Shown here: one piece after another, positions 13,001-25,962 of the stretch
Layout: each line of letters starts with the position of its first letter
Numbering within the stretch: the stretch's first letter is position 1
Assembly: GCA_900088475.1 (NCBI GenBank)
Contig: FLMG01001166.1
Coordinates: 62,001 to 126,000 of the forward strand
Length of the DNA: 64,000 nt
Direction of reading: 5' to 3'
From: Hyphochytrium catenoides
Lineage: Eukaryota > Sar > Hyphochytriomycetes > Hyphochytriales > Hyphochytriaceae
The notes under the pieces: generated by a model
Database searches by the model: none
What the model was told of the DNA's origin: nothing
What the model saw: the letters and a program-made list of their open reading frames with translations, nothing else
Program-made: the position numbers and the translations under genes

Positions 13001-16000
13001 TACAATAAGGCACTTGCAGAGCTGGAGAGGCTCAAAGAAGTGTCAGACATAGCTCTTTCACAGGTTCGAGGCTTCTACAATGTTAGGATGTTATTCCATG
13101 TCCCTAGGTTCTTGAGGAGTGTGTTCTCTCTCGGTAAACTTTTGCCCGATAAGCTGAGCATCAGCCCGCCCTAACAAGCTGTTTATATTGTAACATATCC
13201 TGCCTTCACTGGGCTACATGCAATAGTCCCAGGCGCTAGAAGCCCGTAAGCAACAGCGTGATATGGAGTTTGAGCACCTGCGGGAGCGGCTCCGGGAGCT
13301 AGAAGCTAAGAGTGATGATGATGCTATGATAGGAAGATTGCACCGGAAGATACTGTCAATGAAGGTGCGGCCTATGTTCTTGCCTTTCTTCTCTCTGAGT
13401 ACATTTCTTCAGCCTTCAAGGCTTTTGCCTCGCATTACTGGAGAGTCTCCATCCCCTCCTAGCTGTTCCTCGTTACTGAGCTATTGGCACCCCTCTATGT
13501 GATGCAGTTAAGGTGCTCTGTAACAGTAGCCGCGTTTTCAGCTTCATTTGTGCTTTTAACATCACTTTTCAAAAGGTCAACTACCAGTCCTTTGCCCGAA
13601 AGTACGAGGTCGTCCGGTCCAATCTTCGGCGACAAGAGCTACGAGTTCGGCTGCTGGAGGCTCAACTCGACGAAAGAGAGAAAGAAATTGAATCTCTGCG
13701 AGGCGAGAGCAGGACCAAGATAGAAATACTAGAGAAAGCTCTGAGAGAAATGCACAGGGGTAAGAGACGGTATTGGGGTGAATTACGTGGCTAGTTTCTT
13801 CCCTTGCTTAACCTTTGTTCTGCTGCCATCTGACACTCTTCTCCCCAACGGCTTCTTCAATGCCACTTGGCTGTCTCTCCCGTGATATATTTCACCTCTT
13901 GCGATGCGGTCTATTCGAGTTGCCTTTGGTCTGTTGTTTGTCCACGTCTCTCTATCTTCTTAAATGACCTCACAAACTATTTTCACTAGGGGAAGACGAG
14001 ACCGGAAAGGTCGTTACCATTTCTCAACTGGAGCTTCTATCCAAAAGAGTGAAGGAACTGGCTGCAGAAATCGAAAGAAAGGAGGAAGAGAGAAGGAAAG
14101 CAGTAGACGCAAGAGTTGAGACGGAAAAGAAGCTTGATGTTAGTACGTGCGAGGCAGAAACGCTAAAGGTAAGGCCCTTATCAGGATAGAACATTTGCCA
14201 AAATCTCCTTTCATCGCTGGCTCTGAGCTCAAACAGCTGAGCTTTTAACCTCCTTGATAATAATTTTGCTTGATTCTCACTCTTACCTCGCCCTCAACGA
14301 GCAGCTGCAACTTGCAGATCTCAATCGGTTTTTGGCAGCGAAAGAAAATTCCTCTATCACTGCAAAAACTTCAACCAGACGTCTTCTGGAATTGAGCGAA
14401 GATCTGAAGAGGCATAAGATTGAGCACTTAAGACAGCAGCGAGAAATTGGAAATTTAAGAGACGAAAAGCGGCAACTTCTGGAGCAAAAGGAGAAACTAG
14501 AGGAAGAGGTCCGCAGGCTGGAGGAGGAACTGATAAGCGGCCAGCATTTGGGCAAAGGCGAAGAGCAGGTCACCTTTGAAAGAAGAGAACCAACTTCCCG
14601 CTTGACTCCTCTTTATGTCCTAGAACTACGTTGTGCCAGCTGTCGTCTCGTCTACTATGCTTGATTATCGTTTTGCAAATGGCTTTTTGAAGGACTTCAT
14701 GAGTCCTAAAGCCTTGTTCAGCCTTTGCTGATGGGGGACGCTTTGTTTCAGGATGAGGACCATGCTGCTCTTAAGCCTGTCAATCCGATGGTCCAAGAGA
14801 TCCTAAGGAACATAGGGGTTCCTGGCCTTTCTAGTTCCCTTCCTGACAGCCAGAATAGCGCCAACAGCCTTCAGAAGAAGACGGATATTAATCCAGCTGA
14901 GGACCCAGATGAGAGTGCGCTTAGACTCGGAGAAACTTCTGGAGCGGTAGGACACCTTACTCTATTCTCCCAGTATCTATATCTCATTTGAAGCAGAGGA
15001 GTTATCTTACTGTCTTGAGGATCTCTAATCATTCCTCACCTTCTTGCTTCCTGGTCTACCGTTCCTTTGTGTCCTAAGGAGTCCCCGTCTCTTTGTTTAG
15101 GCTGATAAGCAGCAGTTTGGGTCTCTTCTCTCTTCCCTTACGTCCTACGAAGCAAGGACCCTGTTACCGTTCCTCTCGGACCCTGAGAGCGCTCTGCAGA
15201 AGCTGAAGGAGGCGTCATCGCGGGAGGAAGAGAAAGAAAGAGAAATTCTGGAACTGAAGAAGATGTGTTACGAGTTGCGGAGTGAGTTGGAAGAAGCTCA
15301 CACACGGAGTTCTCAGCAAATGAGGACGTACGAGATGCAGCTAGAGAAGGCCGGTAAGAAATGAAAGTCGTTTTGGGCTGGGCTGGAATTTAACAAACAC
15401 TGTGACTGAGAGACGTGGGACAGAGATAGGGAGAGAGAAGAGAGAGAGAGAGAGAAAGAAAATAAGAGTGAGAGAGTTGGTTATGGGTTGCAGCCAGACC
15501 TTTCAATCGACTCCGTCCTTTTTTTATACGAAGCGTTTTGCCAAAAACGGTAGAGTTGATACACCAATGCTGAGCCCTCGAGATTTTGGAGGACTTGAGA
15601 GCTCGTTTTCTAGCATAGGGAGCCTCGGTCATAGCTTATGTGCTTCTGTCGGTCTGTGCGCCGGGCAATGTTTCTGTGCTCTAAGAACCTACTGCTATAG
15701 GTATAATGCCCATGCGCAGCCCGTCGTCACCAACCGCATCGGGACCACCGTCGCCGACCTCACCACTGCATAGGAAAGTGCTTAACTACTTCCAAGAGGA
15801 CCAACAACAGCTTCAAAGGGCAGCGGCAGCTACGATTTCTTCTCTTAAGAATCTTGTAGAGGAAAAGAACAAGATGATTGAGGAGTATCAACAGAAGATT
15901 GAAGAGCTCCGAAGAAGACACGCAGCCGAGAAGGAGATTGATCAGGCAAGTCAGTTTGGTTAGCGCGCCATTAGGTCACTTTTGGATCTCGTGTCGTGGC

Positions 16001-19000
16001 TGCATTCTACTCTGGTCCTCTCTCAAACTATCCCCTTTAGGGTAGCATTTGTTTACGGTCATTGGTAGCTGTGAAGGTCTTTACCTGTCTGTTGTTCAAT
16101 GCTTGGGCTCTGGGAATGCGTTGTCAATGACTAACCTTCTGATTTTGCTCATTTGAGTTCTCTTGGTTAATCTCACCCCGTCATGTTTGTTCTGTGTTGG
16201 TTTTTCTTCATCAAACTTTACAGGCCGAAATAGAGCGCTTGAACGAGAAGCTCTTTTTGGAGAACACTGAATCTATCGCAAAGCTACGGGAGGCACTGAA
16301 GAAACTAGAGCGAGGTGACGATGGAGAGCGCACACTCGCAGGAGTGAAAGTCAACGAGAATCTCCTACAGCAGTTAGAAGAAGCACATAAGGGGATGTTG
16401 GAGAGAGAAGAGCAAGTGCAAGCTGTTGAGGATGAGCTTAGAAGGGCCCTTGTCATGAAGGACAAAGCAGAGGAGAGAGCAGGAGAGGTGCAAACTGTCG
16501 TTCCTTCACCGTTCGGCACGCTATACTCCTCGCACTTATCTCAGCGCTTCATATTCAGTTGTTTGCCTTTTGTTGTCCCTATATTGACTTCATCACGTTC
16601 CAAGATGATAGCAAGAGCTTACGAATGTCTTCATCGGTTCAGGCTCTAGAAAAGATACAGCTACTCCGCCAAGAGCTGAAGGATGCAAAGAGCGAGGCTC
16701 GGGAAGCGAAGGAAGAGGCAGAGGCAGCTAAATCTGACCGAAGGATGGAAAAAATGCTCTTAGCTTTGAAAAACCAGGTCACTTCAAAGGAGAAGAAGCT
16801 CTCAGGTACTACATTCCCTGTCCCGCGTCGCCCTCTTTATAAATCCCCATGTCCTACGCCGTACTCATCTTGTCTCTACCTTCGATACTGCCTGGAGCCG
16901 CTATGGTTATCTATCGGTTCTCCTCCGTTACTTGTCCTTCTCCTCGTCTTGGTGTCGGTTTAGGTTTAACGCGGTGACGTGACCCTGGCAGGATTAAGGG
17001 AGACGGTGTTACGGCTGAAAGAGGAGTTTATTCAGGCAGAAGAAAGGCACGAAGAAGAAAAAGCGCAAACAGGAAAAGAGGCTAGAAGCCAAGTAAGTGG
17101 CTGTTCGTCCTCTGGAGGTTGAGTATGGGTTGGCGTTTCATCCCACAAAAGTGACGGAATGCTGGAGAGTGCATTGGGAGACCGCAGCTACGTGGAGGCT
17201 GCATACCTACCGAGGACGAAACAAGCAATATGTATTAGGTCTAATTTTTCTTTGTTTAGAACCTGGACCGGCAAGTGGAGCTAGAGGATATGGTAGAAAA
17301 ACTCAACAAGCAGCTGGAAAGCCTAAAAAAGAGATCCGAAAAGCTTCAGGTAACTAAGTGGTGCCCTAGGACATCTGTATCTTTGTTTGTGCTTCCAGAT
17401 GCTTTTTTTCTATGGTCGGCCCCACACAGTCGTTGCGGTAGGCCGCCTTCACTTAGCTCAGTACTAAGTGCGACATGGTTCATCTCAATCCTTATGCTTT
17501 GTCAGGAGTCGCAGTCCAAATTGAAAGATGAGCTAACTGAGGTAAGGAGAAAAGAAGCCTCGGCGCTGAAGGAAAAGGAGGAGCTCCGAGCAATAGTTGA
17601 AAAGATCCAGAAACGGAACAACGATCTCCTCGCTGCTGAAGCAAGGTGGGAGTACTTATAGCTTTTTCGTGGCTTTTCTATGTGTCAGCCAGCATCCCTG
17701 AATCTTCGCTAGCCATCAGTCATAAACCTAGTCATCTTGCCTCTAATGGTGGCCCTTCCTTTCTGCCTCCACACGAGTCCGGAGGGGTCTTTGAGTTCTA
17801 TTGGTCTCCAAGTTCATCTACCCAGGACGCGGTATCCCACCTCGAAACAATTTAGGCAGATTTATTGATAATCCGCTTTGTCTACCTCTACTCGCCACTG
17901 AATCGCATCACGGATCTACGGTTTGCATCTTGCCACCCGCGATTCATCCGTAGGAGTGAAATATCGCGCCTAAAGAGCACATTGGAAGAGGCTCTCATGC
18001 GAGAAAACGAACTAAAGGACAGGGTTAACTCCTTAAAAAAGAAGCTCAACGCGGTTAGCGCAGATTACGGCAAGCACGAACACGGTGAAGAGGCCCAGGA
18101 TCGAGGGGATACTGATCTGTTCCGGGACAGAACAAGAGACTCAAGGGATAAACTCTCTGAGTCATCTGAGTCCCGAACCGGCGCCGAAGGAAAAAGCCAT
18201 CCTGTCACTTCGTTGGAGCAAAGAAGAAAGAGGATAGCCGAGGCAGCAGAAAGACGACAAAAGACTGGTACTTGCTCACATCCATTGTTACACTTATCCC
18301 TACTGTAGGCTCCTACGAAAAAAAACCTGCTTCGAAAAAGTCTCACTTCATCTGGGAATCCTCGTGCTCCCTTTTGTAGCTCTCAAATCACCAGAGTATA
18401 GATCCAAAACCTCTACTCCATTGGCTAATTATCACAATCGCCGCTTGCGGCTCGCTCAACGCATCTCTGCTTTCTCTTGTATGATGTTCCGTGTAGGGAC
18501 ATCTCTACCGTCAAGGCCACCTGTGCGCTCGGGAGACGAAATCGCGGGAGCGAGGGCAAATGACTCGGCAAGACACTTCTGGGAGGCAGAGAAGAAGCTG
18601 AAGAAGCGCATTGATTCGCTTACAAATAGATTAGAAGAGAAAACAATTGAGCTCGCTGAAGCCAACAACGAGCTTTCTCGCACCAAAGAGGCACTATCGA
18701 GGTCTAATAAGGAGGTTGAGGCGTTGAAGAAGAAGCTCGCAGAAAAGGAAGGGGCAAAAAAGAGAGACTTGTCTCTACTTCTTGACATCGAGTCTCTTCA
18801 GAAACGAGTAGTAGAGTTGGAAAGAGAAAACCTTGCGCTAAAAAGAGAGATAGAAGTGGATAATGCCTCGGAGATTGTTAGCCTAAGGCATGAAGTGTCG
18901 GTTCTGGAAAGGGAAAACAAGGAACTAGGGGAGCACCTCGCTGAGCTTAGAGCGAGGTTAAGAAGGAAGGAGTCGTACAACTCTTCTGATTCTGAAGACG

Positions 19001-20729
19001 AAGCACCAGATTCCACGCAGGTAAGTTGTTCAAGGAGCCTTTGGCAAGGGCAATGGTGCTATGACAAAACCGTGATACTTTGAGAGAAACTGGGTAGAAT
19101 GTGGGAGAGAGAACGCTTAGTTCCCAGTGAAGGGATAGAGTTTGCAAGAGAGGTATTGGAGGTAAAAGACTCGTTGTCAAGCGAGTAGATGAAGAGTGTA
19201 AAAGGAGAAAGAGAGGATGTTCTTATTTAATGGCTATACCTAGGACCGTCTACGAGCGCGATTGCAAGAGAAGGGGGAACAGATGAAAGCCTTGGAAGCA
19301 GCAATGTTAGAGAAGGACACCAATCTGATGGAGCTCAGATTCGAAGCCGAGGGTCGCGTACTTCATATAGAAAGACTGGAGAGGAGAGTGGGAGAGCTGG
19401 AGAGCATGATAGAGGATTTCAAAGCCTTAGTCTCGTCCGGAGGCGCAGGAGGCCGAGGCAGTAAAGGAGAACCTGAAGCGAAATCGAGGAGAAGAGGAAG
19501 CGCTGTAACCCAGGAGAAAGGGAAGAGAGAACAAGACTTAGAGACCCTCGTGGGTGCCCTCAGAAGAGTAATTGACAACCTGAAAGCAGGTAAGAAAGGC
19601 GCAGTACATGCCTAGGTTCTGCCCCAGGTTTACCGGTCCGGCTTTTTTTAATGCACTCGTCAACGCTCTAGCATACGAAACACTAACCGTGTATATCTCC
19701 ATCCCTTGTTGACTGATAAACTTCCGAATGTTAAGAAAATGAGCGGTTACGGCGCAGTGGAACTGCGAACACCAAATCAAGCGAAAGTACAAAGAAGATC
19801 AAAGAACTGCAAACTGCACTTCAAAACTCAGAGAGAGAAAGGGCAGATTTGTCGTCTCAACTTCTGTCTAAGCAGGAAGCCGGACGAAAGCTCTCTCAGG
19901 CTCAGGAGGTAATCAGCAGCTTGCGTCGGCAATTGGAGGAGAAGGATAAGGAGGCAACAGAGGCTACCTTAAAGCTAAAGGCCCTACAACAGGGATTGGA
20001 AGAAGGCGCAGCCGGTAGGTTCCTGGACTGAAAATAGCTGTTTTCCTTTTCCTTTTAGAGTTTGCTGAACTTCAATCTTTCAGTGCTTGCAAGCGTCTTT
20101 GTATCCTTAGTTATCTTACTGATCGCCACCCAATACTGACTACTCCATTTAGAACCGGCCACGGTAGAGCGCTTGCGTCGAGAAATCCTCCGTCTCAAGG
20201 AGGAATTAGAGAAGGTTAAGAAGAGAACAGAGCAGACAGAAGAGACCACGAGGTAAGGGACGTTCCATTAGCTCCTGGTAACCAGCGGGTTGTGGGCGGA
20301 GATTAGAGGTGCCAGGGGTGCCAAGTGGAGAAAGACGTGGAGAGACCAAGAAGTGATTTGCCTCTGCTTTCATAGCTCCACCAAAGCCATCGCAAAGCTT
20401 CACCAGGAGATTGACAAACTCCAACGAGAAAAAATGGAGCTTAAAGAAGAGAATAAGAAGCTTACGAGAGAGCTTTCTGCTTTTGATTTGGTAAGTCCAG
20501 TCGTTTAATCGCTTTGGATTCTTCATCTTTGCGTTTCTTGGACAAGAACGCTTTCTTTCTTTGCCAGTAGAGATCTCCTTGACTCACGCTTACACCCTCT
20601 ATTCCCATCGCTATACCTCCAATGCGCCCCCATTAGGAGTTTTTTGAGGAAATCGAAGATCTGAAGTTCCGTTATGCGGAATGCGTGAGGAGGAATGAGG
20701 AGCTGGAGAGACAGTTGCAAGGGAAATAG
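7070..20729 (+). CDS. CEP290: CEP290 orthologue, ciliary transition-zone coiled-coil protein
   Basis: CEP290 builds the Y-links of the ciliary transition zone and gates protein entry to the flagellum. The predicted product is almost entirely coiled coil over dozens of exons. Landmarks recall animal CEP290 in order: EIRQLE near the start; LEEERLRLL (9405-9435); VNECVLARKYNLL (about 11460-11620); LKEVSDIALSQ (13035) followed by SDDDAMIGRLH (13310); ALKNQVTSKEKKL (16768); FWEAEKKLKKRIDSL (18580); and the diagnostic C-terminus EFFEEIEDLKFRYAE ending at the TAG at 20727. Introns are about 40-250 bases with GT-AG ends; one contains a GA-rich run near 15434. The chosen start is the ATG at 7070 (MATSSRPGD). 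Animal CEP290 has about 130 more residues before the matching point, so a 5' exon may be missing or the N-terminus may be short. The gene faces the RMD1 gene tail to tail. I did not join every exon. Confidence 0.9.
15420..15475. repeat. GA-rich low-complexity tract in a CEP290 intron
   Basis: A nearly pure purine stretch of GAGAGA units follows the exon that ends near 15355. It lies within an intron of CEP290. Confidence 0.7.
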
Positions 20730-20940
20730 GAACAAGCACTGGTGTTGGAAATGATGAGAGGAGGGAGTGCCAGCTGGTTAAGTTACTTTGTTCCAGTGCT
20801 CTTGCAGGGTTTCCCTCCCCATCTAAAGGGAGCACTGTGGATCCTCCTATTTATTGAAGTCCTTAGATTCACTAATAGCTTCCAAAGCAATAGTGGGATC
20901 TCAAGGGAAGCGGTCTTGGACCTAAGGAGCTATTTATAAT

Positions 20941-23699
20941 TTAACACTCGGGGAAGAAACCCAAGATATCCTTCACAAGAATGTTCCAGAGTACCTGAGT
21001 CGTTGCGCAGCAGCAGAAGTGAGTACACAAAGCAGACTGGAGCGAGTGCGGAGAGGGAAAGCCGCACACTAAGGGCCAAACTCACCTCCACCGCTACCTC
21101 CGCCACAATGAGCCATATCACTATCCATTCTAGCTTTGATGCATGTTGATTCTCCAACTGGTCGTTCAATACCTCAAGGCTAGAGAAGGAATAGGGTATA
21201 GGGAAGAGTGCAGAACAGGACTCAGGGTTTAGATGATGAGGAACGAGAAGACATTCAAGAAAGGGTCTTACAGCTCCTTGAGAATGTCAAGCCTTGCATT
21301 TAAGACCTCCACTCTTCTCTCGACGTCCAGGTACTTCAGCATCTTCTTATACAAAGGCTGTGAAAGGGGTGCACGTGAGCCATCTGAGAGTGAAGGGGAA
21401 AAGGTAATGGTACACTCCTGGTAACCCGAAGGAAGCTGGAGCTTCCTATCAGGACCGCAAGCATTAGAATGAGATCGCTTACCTCCCACTTGTCGTACTC
21501 CCAAAAGAAGTCTGGCTCGTCCAAAATTTCCGAGTTGAGGTTCACGTCCGCTCTCTGACGGAGATGGAATAAAATTGTCAGTCAGCAGCTTATTATCTTA
21601 ACTCCCTCCCTCGCTCTAAAATATCTCGTCTTCGTCAAAAAGGACACCATCGGACTCGAAGCATTCCGCTTTAAGTCTTAGTTACCCGGACGAAGTCCAA
21701 TGGTTTGCCATACCAGACCGTGCAAGAAAGGTTTTTTGCTATAGCTAAGCGGTAGAGAATACTCCCCTGGCCCTATCTATGGGCTACTAATGGCTGGAAG
21801 AAGATCAAAGGGTCTTACCTCTAGAAATATCTTGCCTATCATGGAGGAGATCTCCTTCTGTGTCAAATTAATCTTTCCATATCGGGAAAGCGTCCGTGGG
21901 ATTGTTTGATATTCCTGACAGCTCCATGTGTGAGATCACGCTATGGGCAGGGGCACGGACGAAGGACAGCGGTGGTACCTCAATGACTTCTTCAACGCGT
22001 CGTTCAAATAAATCAAGTTTGGCTGACTGGGCCATGGCGAATGAGAGTGAGAGTTTCTCTAAAGGGTCTGTAGTAGCCAAGGATATTGCATCGTGCTGAA
22101 TACTACCGGGATTTCGTCAGTCATGCTTCATATTGACCAGTAGATATTAAACCAAGCGGAGAAGAGGAGTTGCGTTACACAGCACGGGACATAGGGAGTG
22201 TAACTAGCGCTAGAAGAACTGCTTGGAACATGTGAATTAGAGAGAAGCACTACAGGGCGACATTGGTGGTAAACGTGGTAAGCCACCAGTCAGTAACAGA
22301 GGATCTGAGCAGAAGCGCTTAATCTAACCTGCTAACGTTTGCGTAGTGGAAGACCATGTCATCCGACTCCACATTCTCGACAGGGTTTATTGAGTACTTG
22401 CTCGCCGCAGCCAAATGGGCAGCCTCTTGCTCTGGGGTCATGCCCCAGAAGACCATACATCCCCACCTAAGGAAGAGCGACTCAGTTTGGAGGCATTCAT
22501 GGGAGCCGTTAATTGAATATTTGATCAACCGTAAGGAAGAAGACTTCTCAAGCCATAGGAAGCGTGTGATACCCACTTACGCAAAGTAAAAAGCATCCTT
22601 ATGGGCAGTAATGTCTAGAGGGTCATCATACTCCTGGCCGTCTTCGCTACAGTCATCAGTGAAAAAGAAGTGAAGGCTGAGTCAGAGCAATTCCTTCTAT
22701 ATAGTCAAAGGTGGGAAGTGCCAGAATCAAAAGAGCAACAATCTTTCAAAGGTGAATTCACCAAGAAAGAAAATTTGTCACATGCTAGTAGAGAGATCGG
22801 GTTCTCCCTACCCTCTATTCGGTACTAAACTAGCATGAACTGCTCCCAGGTATAGCTGTGTGGTCCAGCCTTTGGAGCTCATGTCATGGCCCTCAAGGGA
22901 CCTGCATCCGGTTAGCTTGATCCACTTCATGAAAGCAGGCAAGTCTAGCTCCTCACAAGTGCAATACGCCACCACACGGAGCTCAGGCAACTCTCGTGAC
23001 TGAAAGAAGGGTCAGAGATAGGGCCCAGCCAGCGCGGCAGAAGGTTAGATTGCGTAAGTGCACGCATTAAAAGAAGCAAGAGATACACTGACCACTCTCT
23101 CACGAGTAGGGAGTACAGCGCTCGTCGCAGGAGATTGGGGGGAGTAGGACAAGAACATAGAGCCACGCAACGAACCTGTTCATCGCGGGAGAACACTCTC
23201 GCTCGTGCTCTTTTATTCATTCGAGTGCCCTTGCGATTGGGTCCTTGCTTAGGAGTCTACAGCGTTCGCTGTCAAATTTTTGCACGCAGTCCGAAGACCA
23301 TTGCCCTTCTACCTTTCCTGTCTTCTTGTCACGCGCTCTTCGACTCTCGTTCGCCATTTCTAACAACCGCTTCTCTGTTGAAGTAGACCCAGTGAGCCCG
23401 ATATCCCCCAAACGAAGAGGAATAGGATTATATACCCGCAGACAGACGAAGGCAGAAGCTAGGTGGGGGAGATAATGCAATATTTAGAGCGTTGAGCTCG
23501 TAGGAGAGGAAAGCGTACCAGGATATAATGCAGAATCTGACTGATAATCCGGCGTCTGACTTCGAAAGTCTGAGGGCAGCTTAATGTTCCCCTCCGATAG
23601 TCGAGATGACTCCATGAACCTCTCGCCAAGTAAGGGAGAGCTTTCATCAAGCCTCGCCCCCTCGAGGTGATGGGTCGGCGCTGAGCTTCTTCTCTCCAT
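20941..23699 (-). CDS. RMD1/Sif2 family (DUF155) membrane protein
   Basis: Members of this family (yeast RMD1 and the mitochondrial RMND1) are tail-anchored-like organellar or vacuolar membrane proteins of poorly defined role. The signatures appear in order on the minus strand: RVVAYCTCEELDLPAFMKW (about 22990-22935); FYFA spliced to WGCMVFWGMTPEQE (about 22600-22430); EKLSLSFAMAQSAKLDLFE (about 22060-22000); TQKEISSMIGKIFLE (about 21865-21820); RADVNLNSEILDEPDFFWE (about 21550-21495); KYLDVERRVEVLNARLDIL (about 21345-21280); SKLEWIVIWLIVAEVAVE, a membrane span (21135-21080); then LWNILVKDILGFFPEC and a stop at 20941. The start is the ATG at 23699 (MERRSSAPTHH). The exons between 23519 and 23000 are uncertain. 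It shares a 5' region with the plus-strand membrane protein gene and converges on CEP290 with 211 bases between stops. Confidence 0.88.
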
Positions 23700-24225
23700 A
23701 CTTATAGACAATCGTAACACCAGTTTATCTGGCTTGCGGAAAGGCTATAGACCTGTCAAACGTATCATTAGTGTGCATCTATAGACTACCAATCCTCCTC
23801 TTGCTCATGTGTGTGGCGACTCTCACGCACACAGATCCCACGCCTCCAGGAACCGTAGTGACTATCGTTCAAGAGCTCACACGACTAGTGGCTCTCATAA
23901 ACATCACTGCGGATAGTTCAGGGAAAGAAGAGGGCTTGGTAGTCACAAGCTGGGGAAACTGAAGAGGTGGGCCAGGATGGAGGATGGACCAATGGAGGAT
24001 GATCAAGCAAGCGGACGCAGAGCATGACTGCAGCCCGCAGTCTGGACTTCAGCTTGTCCGGCGGCTGCAGGGGAGGAGGATCTTGGACACGCTCTTTGAG
24101 ATACAACGTTCCTCGTCTGCACTCTACAGTATAGGGAAGGTTCTCACTTCATAATCAGTTACCTAAATCGTTCTTCGATTGATAATCTCATCGGAAGGGA
24201 CTGAGAAGTTCGTTCTCGCTCGCTG
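23700..24225. other. Divergent 5' region between RMD1-family gene and membrane-protein gene
   Basis: Both neighbours start outwards from this roughly 0.5 kb, so it probably holds two promoters. Short open frames exist but none has a convincing ATG or family match. No clear TATA motif could be assigned. Confidence 0.4.
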
Positions 24226-25425
24226 ATGGAGAAGTTTCTGCTTCGGATGATGTCGGAGCATGTTCGCACTTGCGTCGCTTCAAGAAGGGAATCTGTCAGG
24301 GACGAGTCAGCAGTGAGGAGATTCATTGGCAGTCTGCAAAAGCTCTGTATAGCCAACTCATTGAGCGAGGCTTCCCGTTGGAATATGGAGGCGTTCTGGA
24401 GACTGGCATCGCCTGTGGAAGAGTAACTTTGCCTATGAATGCCCTTGCGTGGGGAAGAAGAAGAGACCGCTGAACGATGTGCGGTAAGAGGTGGTTCGCG
24501 TTCAAGAGTGGAGATGTCTCTTGGTGGACTGCATTTGCATTCACACTTGGTAGTATCGCATGGGTCGCAAACGGTATAATAGTCTTCCATGAGCCCATAA
24601 GCGACAAGCATGCGTCTTACTTAGCTGAAGCCTACACCGGTTTTGCTGGAGGCACCTTTTTCCTTTTTGGTGGGCTATTCATATACTGGGAAGGACTGAA
24701 CCAGGAATGTCAAGAAGCGTTCGGACACAAGGCTGTGGGTTTATGGCGCAATCTTAAGCCAGTGATACCATTTTGTAGACAAAAGCTGTCTGTCGAAGAT
24801 CAAGAGAGAGAAGGAGCCCCGCGCGATGCTCCGCCACAATACTCAGCCCATCTGGATGGTAAGGATATGAACTATGCATAGAAGCACGGCCTGTGAAGCT
24901 TATGTCTACGTTGTAGGGGGAAGAAGTGAATCACAAAGGTGCAGCATCTGGCGGTGGTATGGGCTTCGGCCATGGACCGATCTCTACTTCGCTGCTGGAG
25001 CTTCACAATTCCTCGCGGTGATGATCTTCTGGACCAGCGTTGTGTCTCTGCTGCCCGGCCTTCTACCAGAAGAAGAGAAAGAGGACCCAGAAGCTTACCG
25101 GTGGGCCTACTGGACTCCTCAGGTTGTAGGGGCGGCCTTTCTTATCCTTAGCAGTGTATTACTGACGGTCAAAGAGCAGCCTACGTGGTATCGGCCTCAG
25201 CCATTTGATCTCCTCTGGCACGTTGGCTTTTGGAACGTAATAGGGTCGGTAGGGTTCTGGCTTAGTGGCTTGTTTGGCTACTGGCCGGGAGAAAACATGC
25301 AGAAGTGGGGTGTCTCGTTCTCAACCTACTGGGGTAGCTTTGCATTTCTTTTAGGCAGCTATCTTCAGCTGTTTGAGGTTATAAACAGAGACGTAGGGAC
25401 CAAAGACTGCGAGTTAGGTGGTTGA
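24226..25425 (+). CDS. Uncharacterised multi-pass membrane protein (fungal-like family)
   Basis: The body of the protein is clear. From 24477 it reads MCGKRWFAFKSGDVSWW, followed by three hydrophobic spans and a basic cytosolic loop. An intron at 24859-24916 (58 bases, phase 1) joins HLDG to GRSESQRC, then YFAAGASQFLAVMIFW, TYWTPQVVG-like AYWTPQVVGAAFLIL, LLWHVGFWNVIGSVGFWLSG and STYWGSFAFLLGSYLQLFEV, ending at 25425. The repeating pattern of about six spans with W/G-rich motifs resembles a family of unnamed fungal integral membrane proteins; no function is known to me. The start is uncertain. It could be the ATG at 24477, or an upstream exon from 24226 (MEKFLLRMMSEH) spliced in. It shares a 5' region with the RMD1-family gene. 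Confidence 0.65.
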
Positions 25426-25962
25426 AGTGTTGATCTCACTGAGAGTTCAAGACCTTTCAATCACAGGATAACTAGGGCTGAAGTAAGGTTATCCTCGCGA
25501 GAAATCAGTGATCTAGGGAGGGACAGTGTCTGGTGACCGCAGTCGTTGGACTATAGAATGGAGGGAGATAGACACAACCCCAACCTTCCAGCCGCTAAGC
25601 TATCTAGCGTCTGACAACAGCTCAATTTTATGTGGAGCATGTGTGTGGCTATAACATCGCTGTGATGGTCAGGATGACGGGTTGTATAGCCTGAGTGATG
25701 TTCATTGTCAAATCTCAATGACCATCCCTAAGGCTGGAAAGGACCAATGGAACAGATCGAAGGCGCAGAGCTTAGGGAGGTCTCACTGAAAAGATTGTCG
25801 GGCCATGTCTTTGAAAGCAAGCGCTAGGAGGTTAGTAGATTTTAATAAACACTTATGGTCGATAGAATCAGACCGGCATTGGAAGGGAGCGTAAGAGAGG
25901 AATGACTGCCTCTCGTAATCTTAAGGGTCTATCTGCCCGTTATGCCCGCGTCAGTCCATTCC
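25426..25962. other. Convergent 3' intergenic region
   Basis: It lies between the stop of the plus-strand membrane protein and the stop of the minus-strand anoctamin fusion. An AATAAA at 25844-25849 could be a plus-strand polyadenylation signal. No gene was seen. Confidence 0.4.

Noticed and set aside
14283-14573. Minus-strand Ser-rich open frame
   Set aside because: It is the antisense image of a Glu/Lys-rich CEP290 coiled-coil exon; similar shadows at 16211-16519 and 18456-18788 were discarded for the same reason.
23217-23480. Minus-strand open stretch with ARDKKTGKVEGQ as an RMD1 exon
   Set aside because: It ends in a stop before the next credible exon and matches no part of the family; it may be intron. 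It was left out of the firm evidence.
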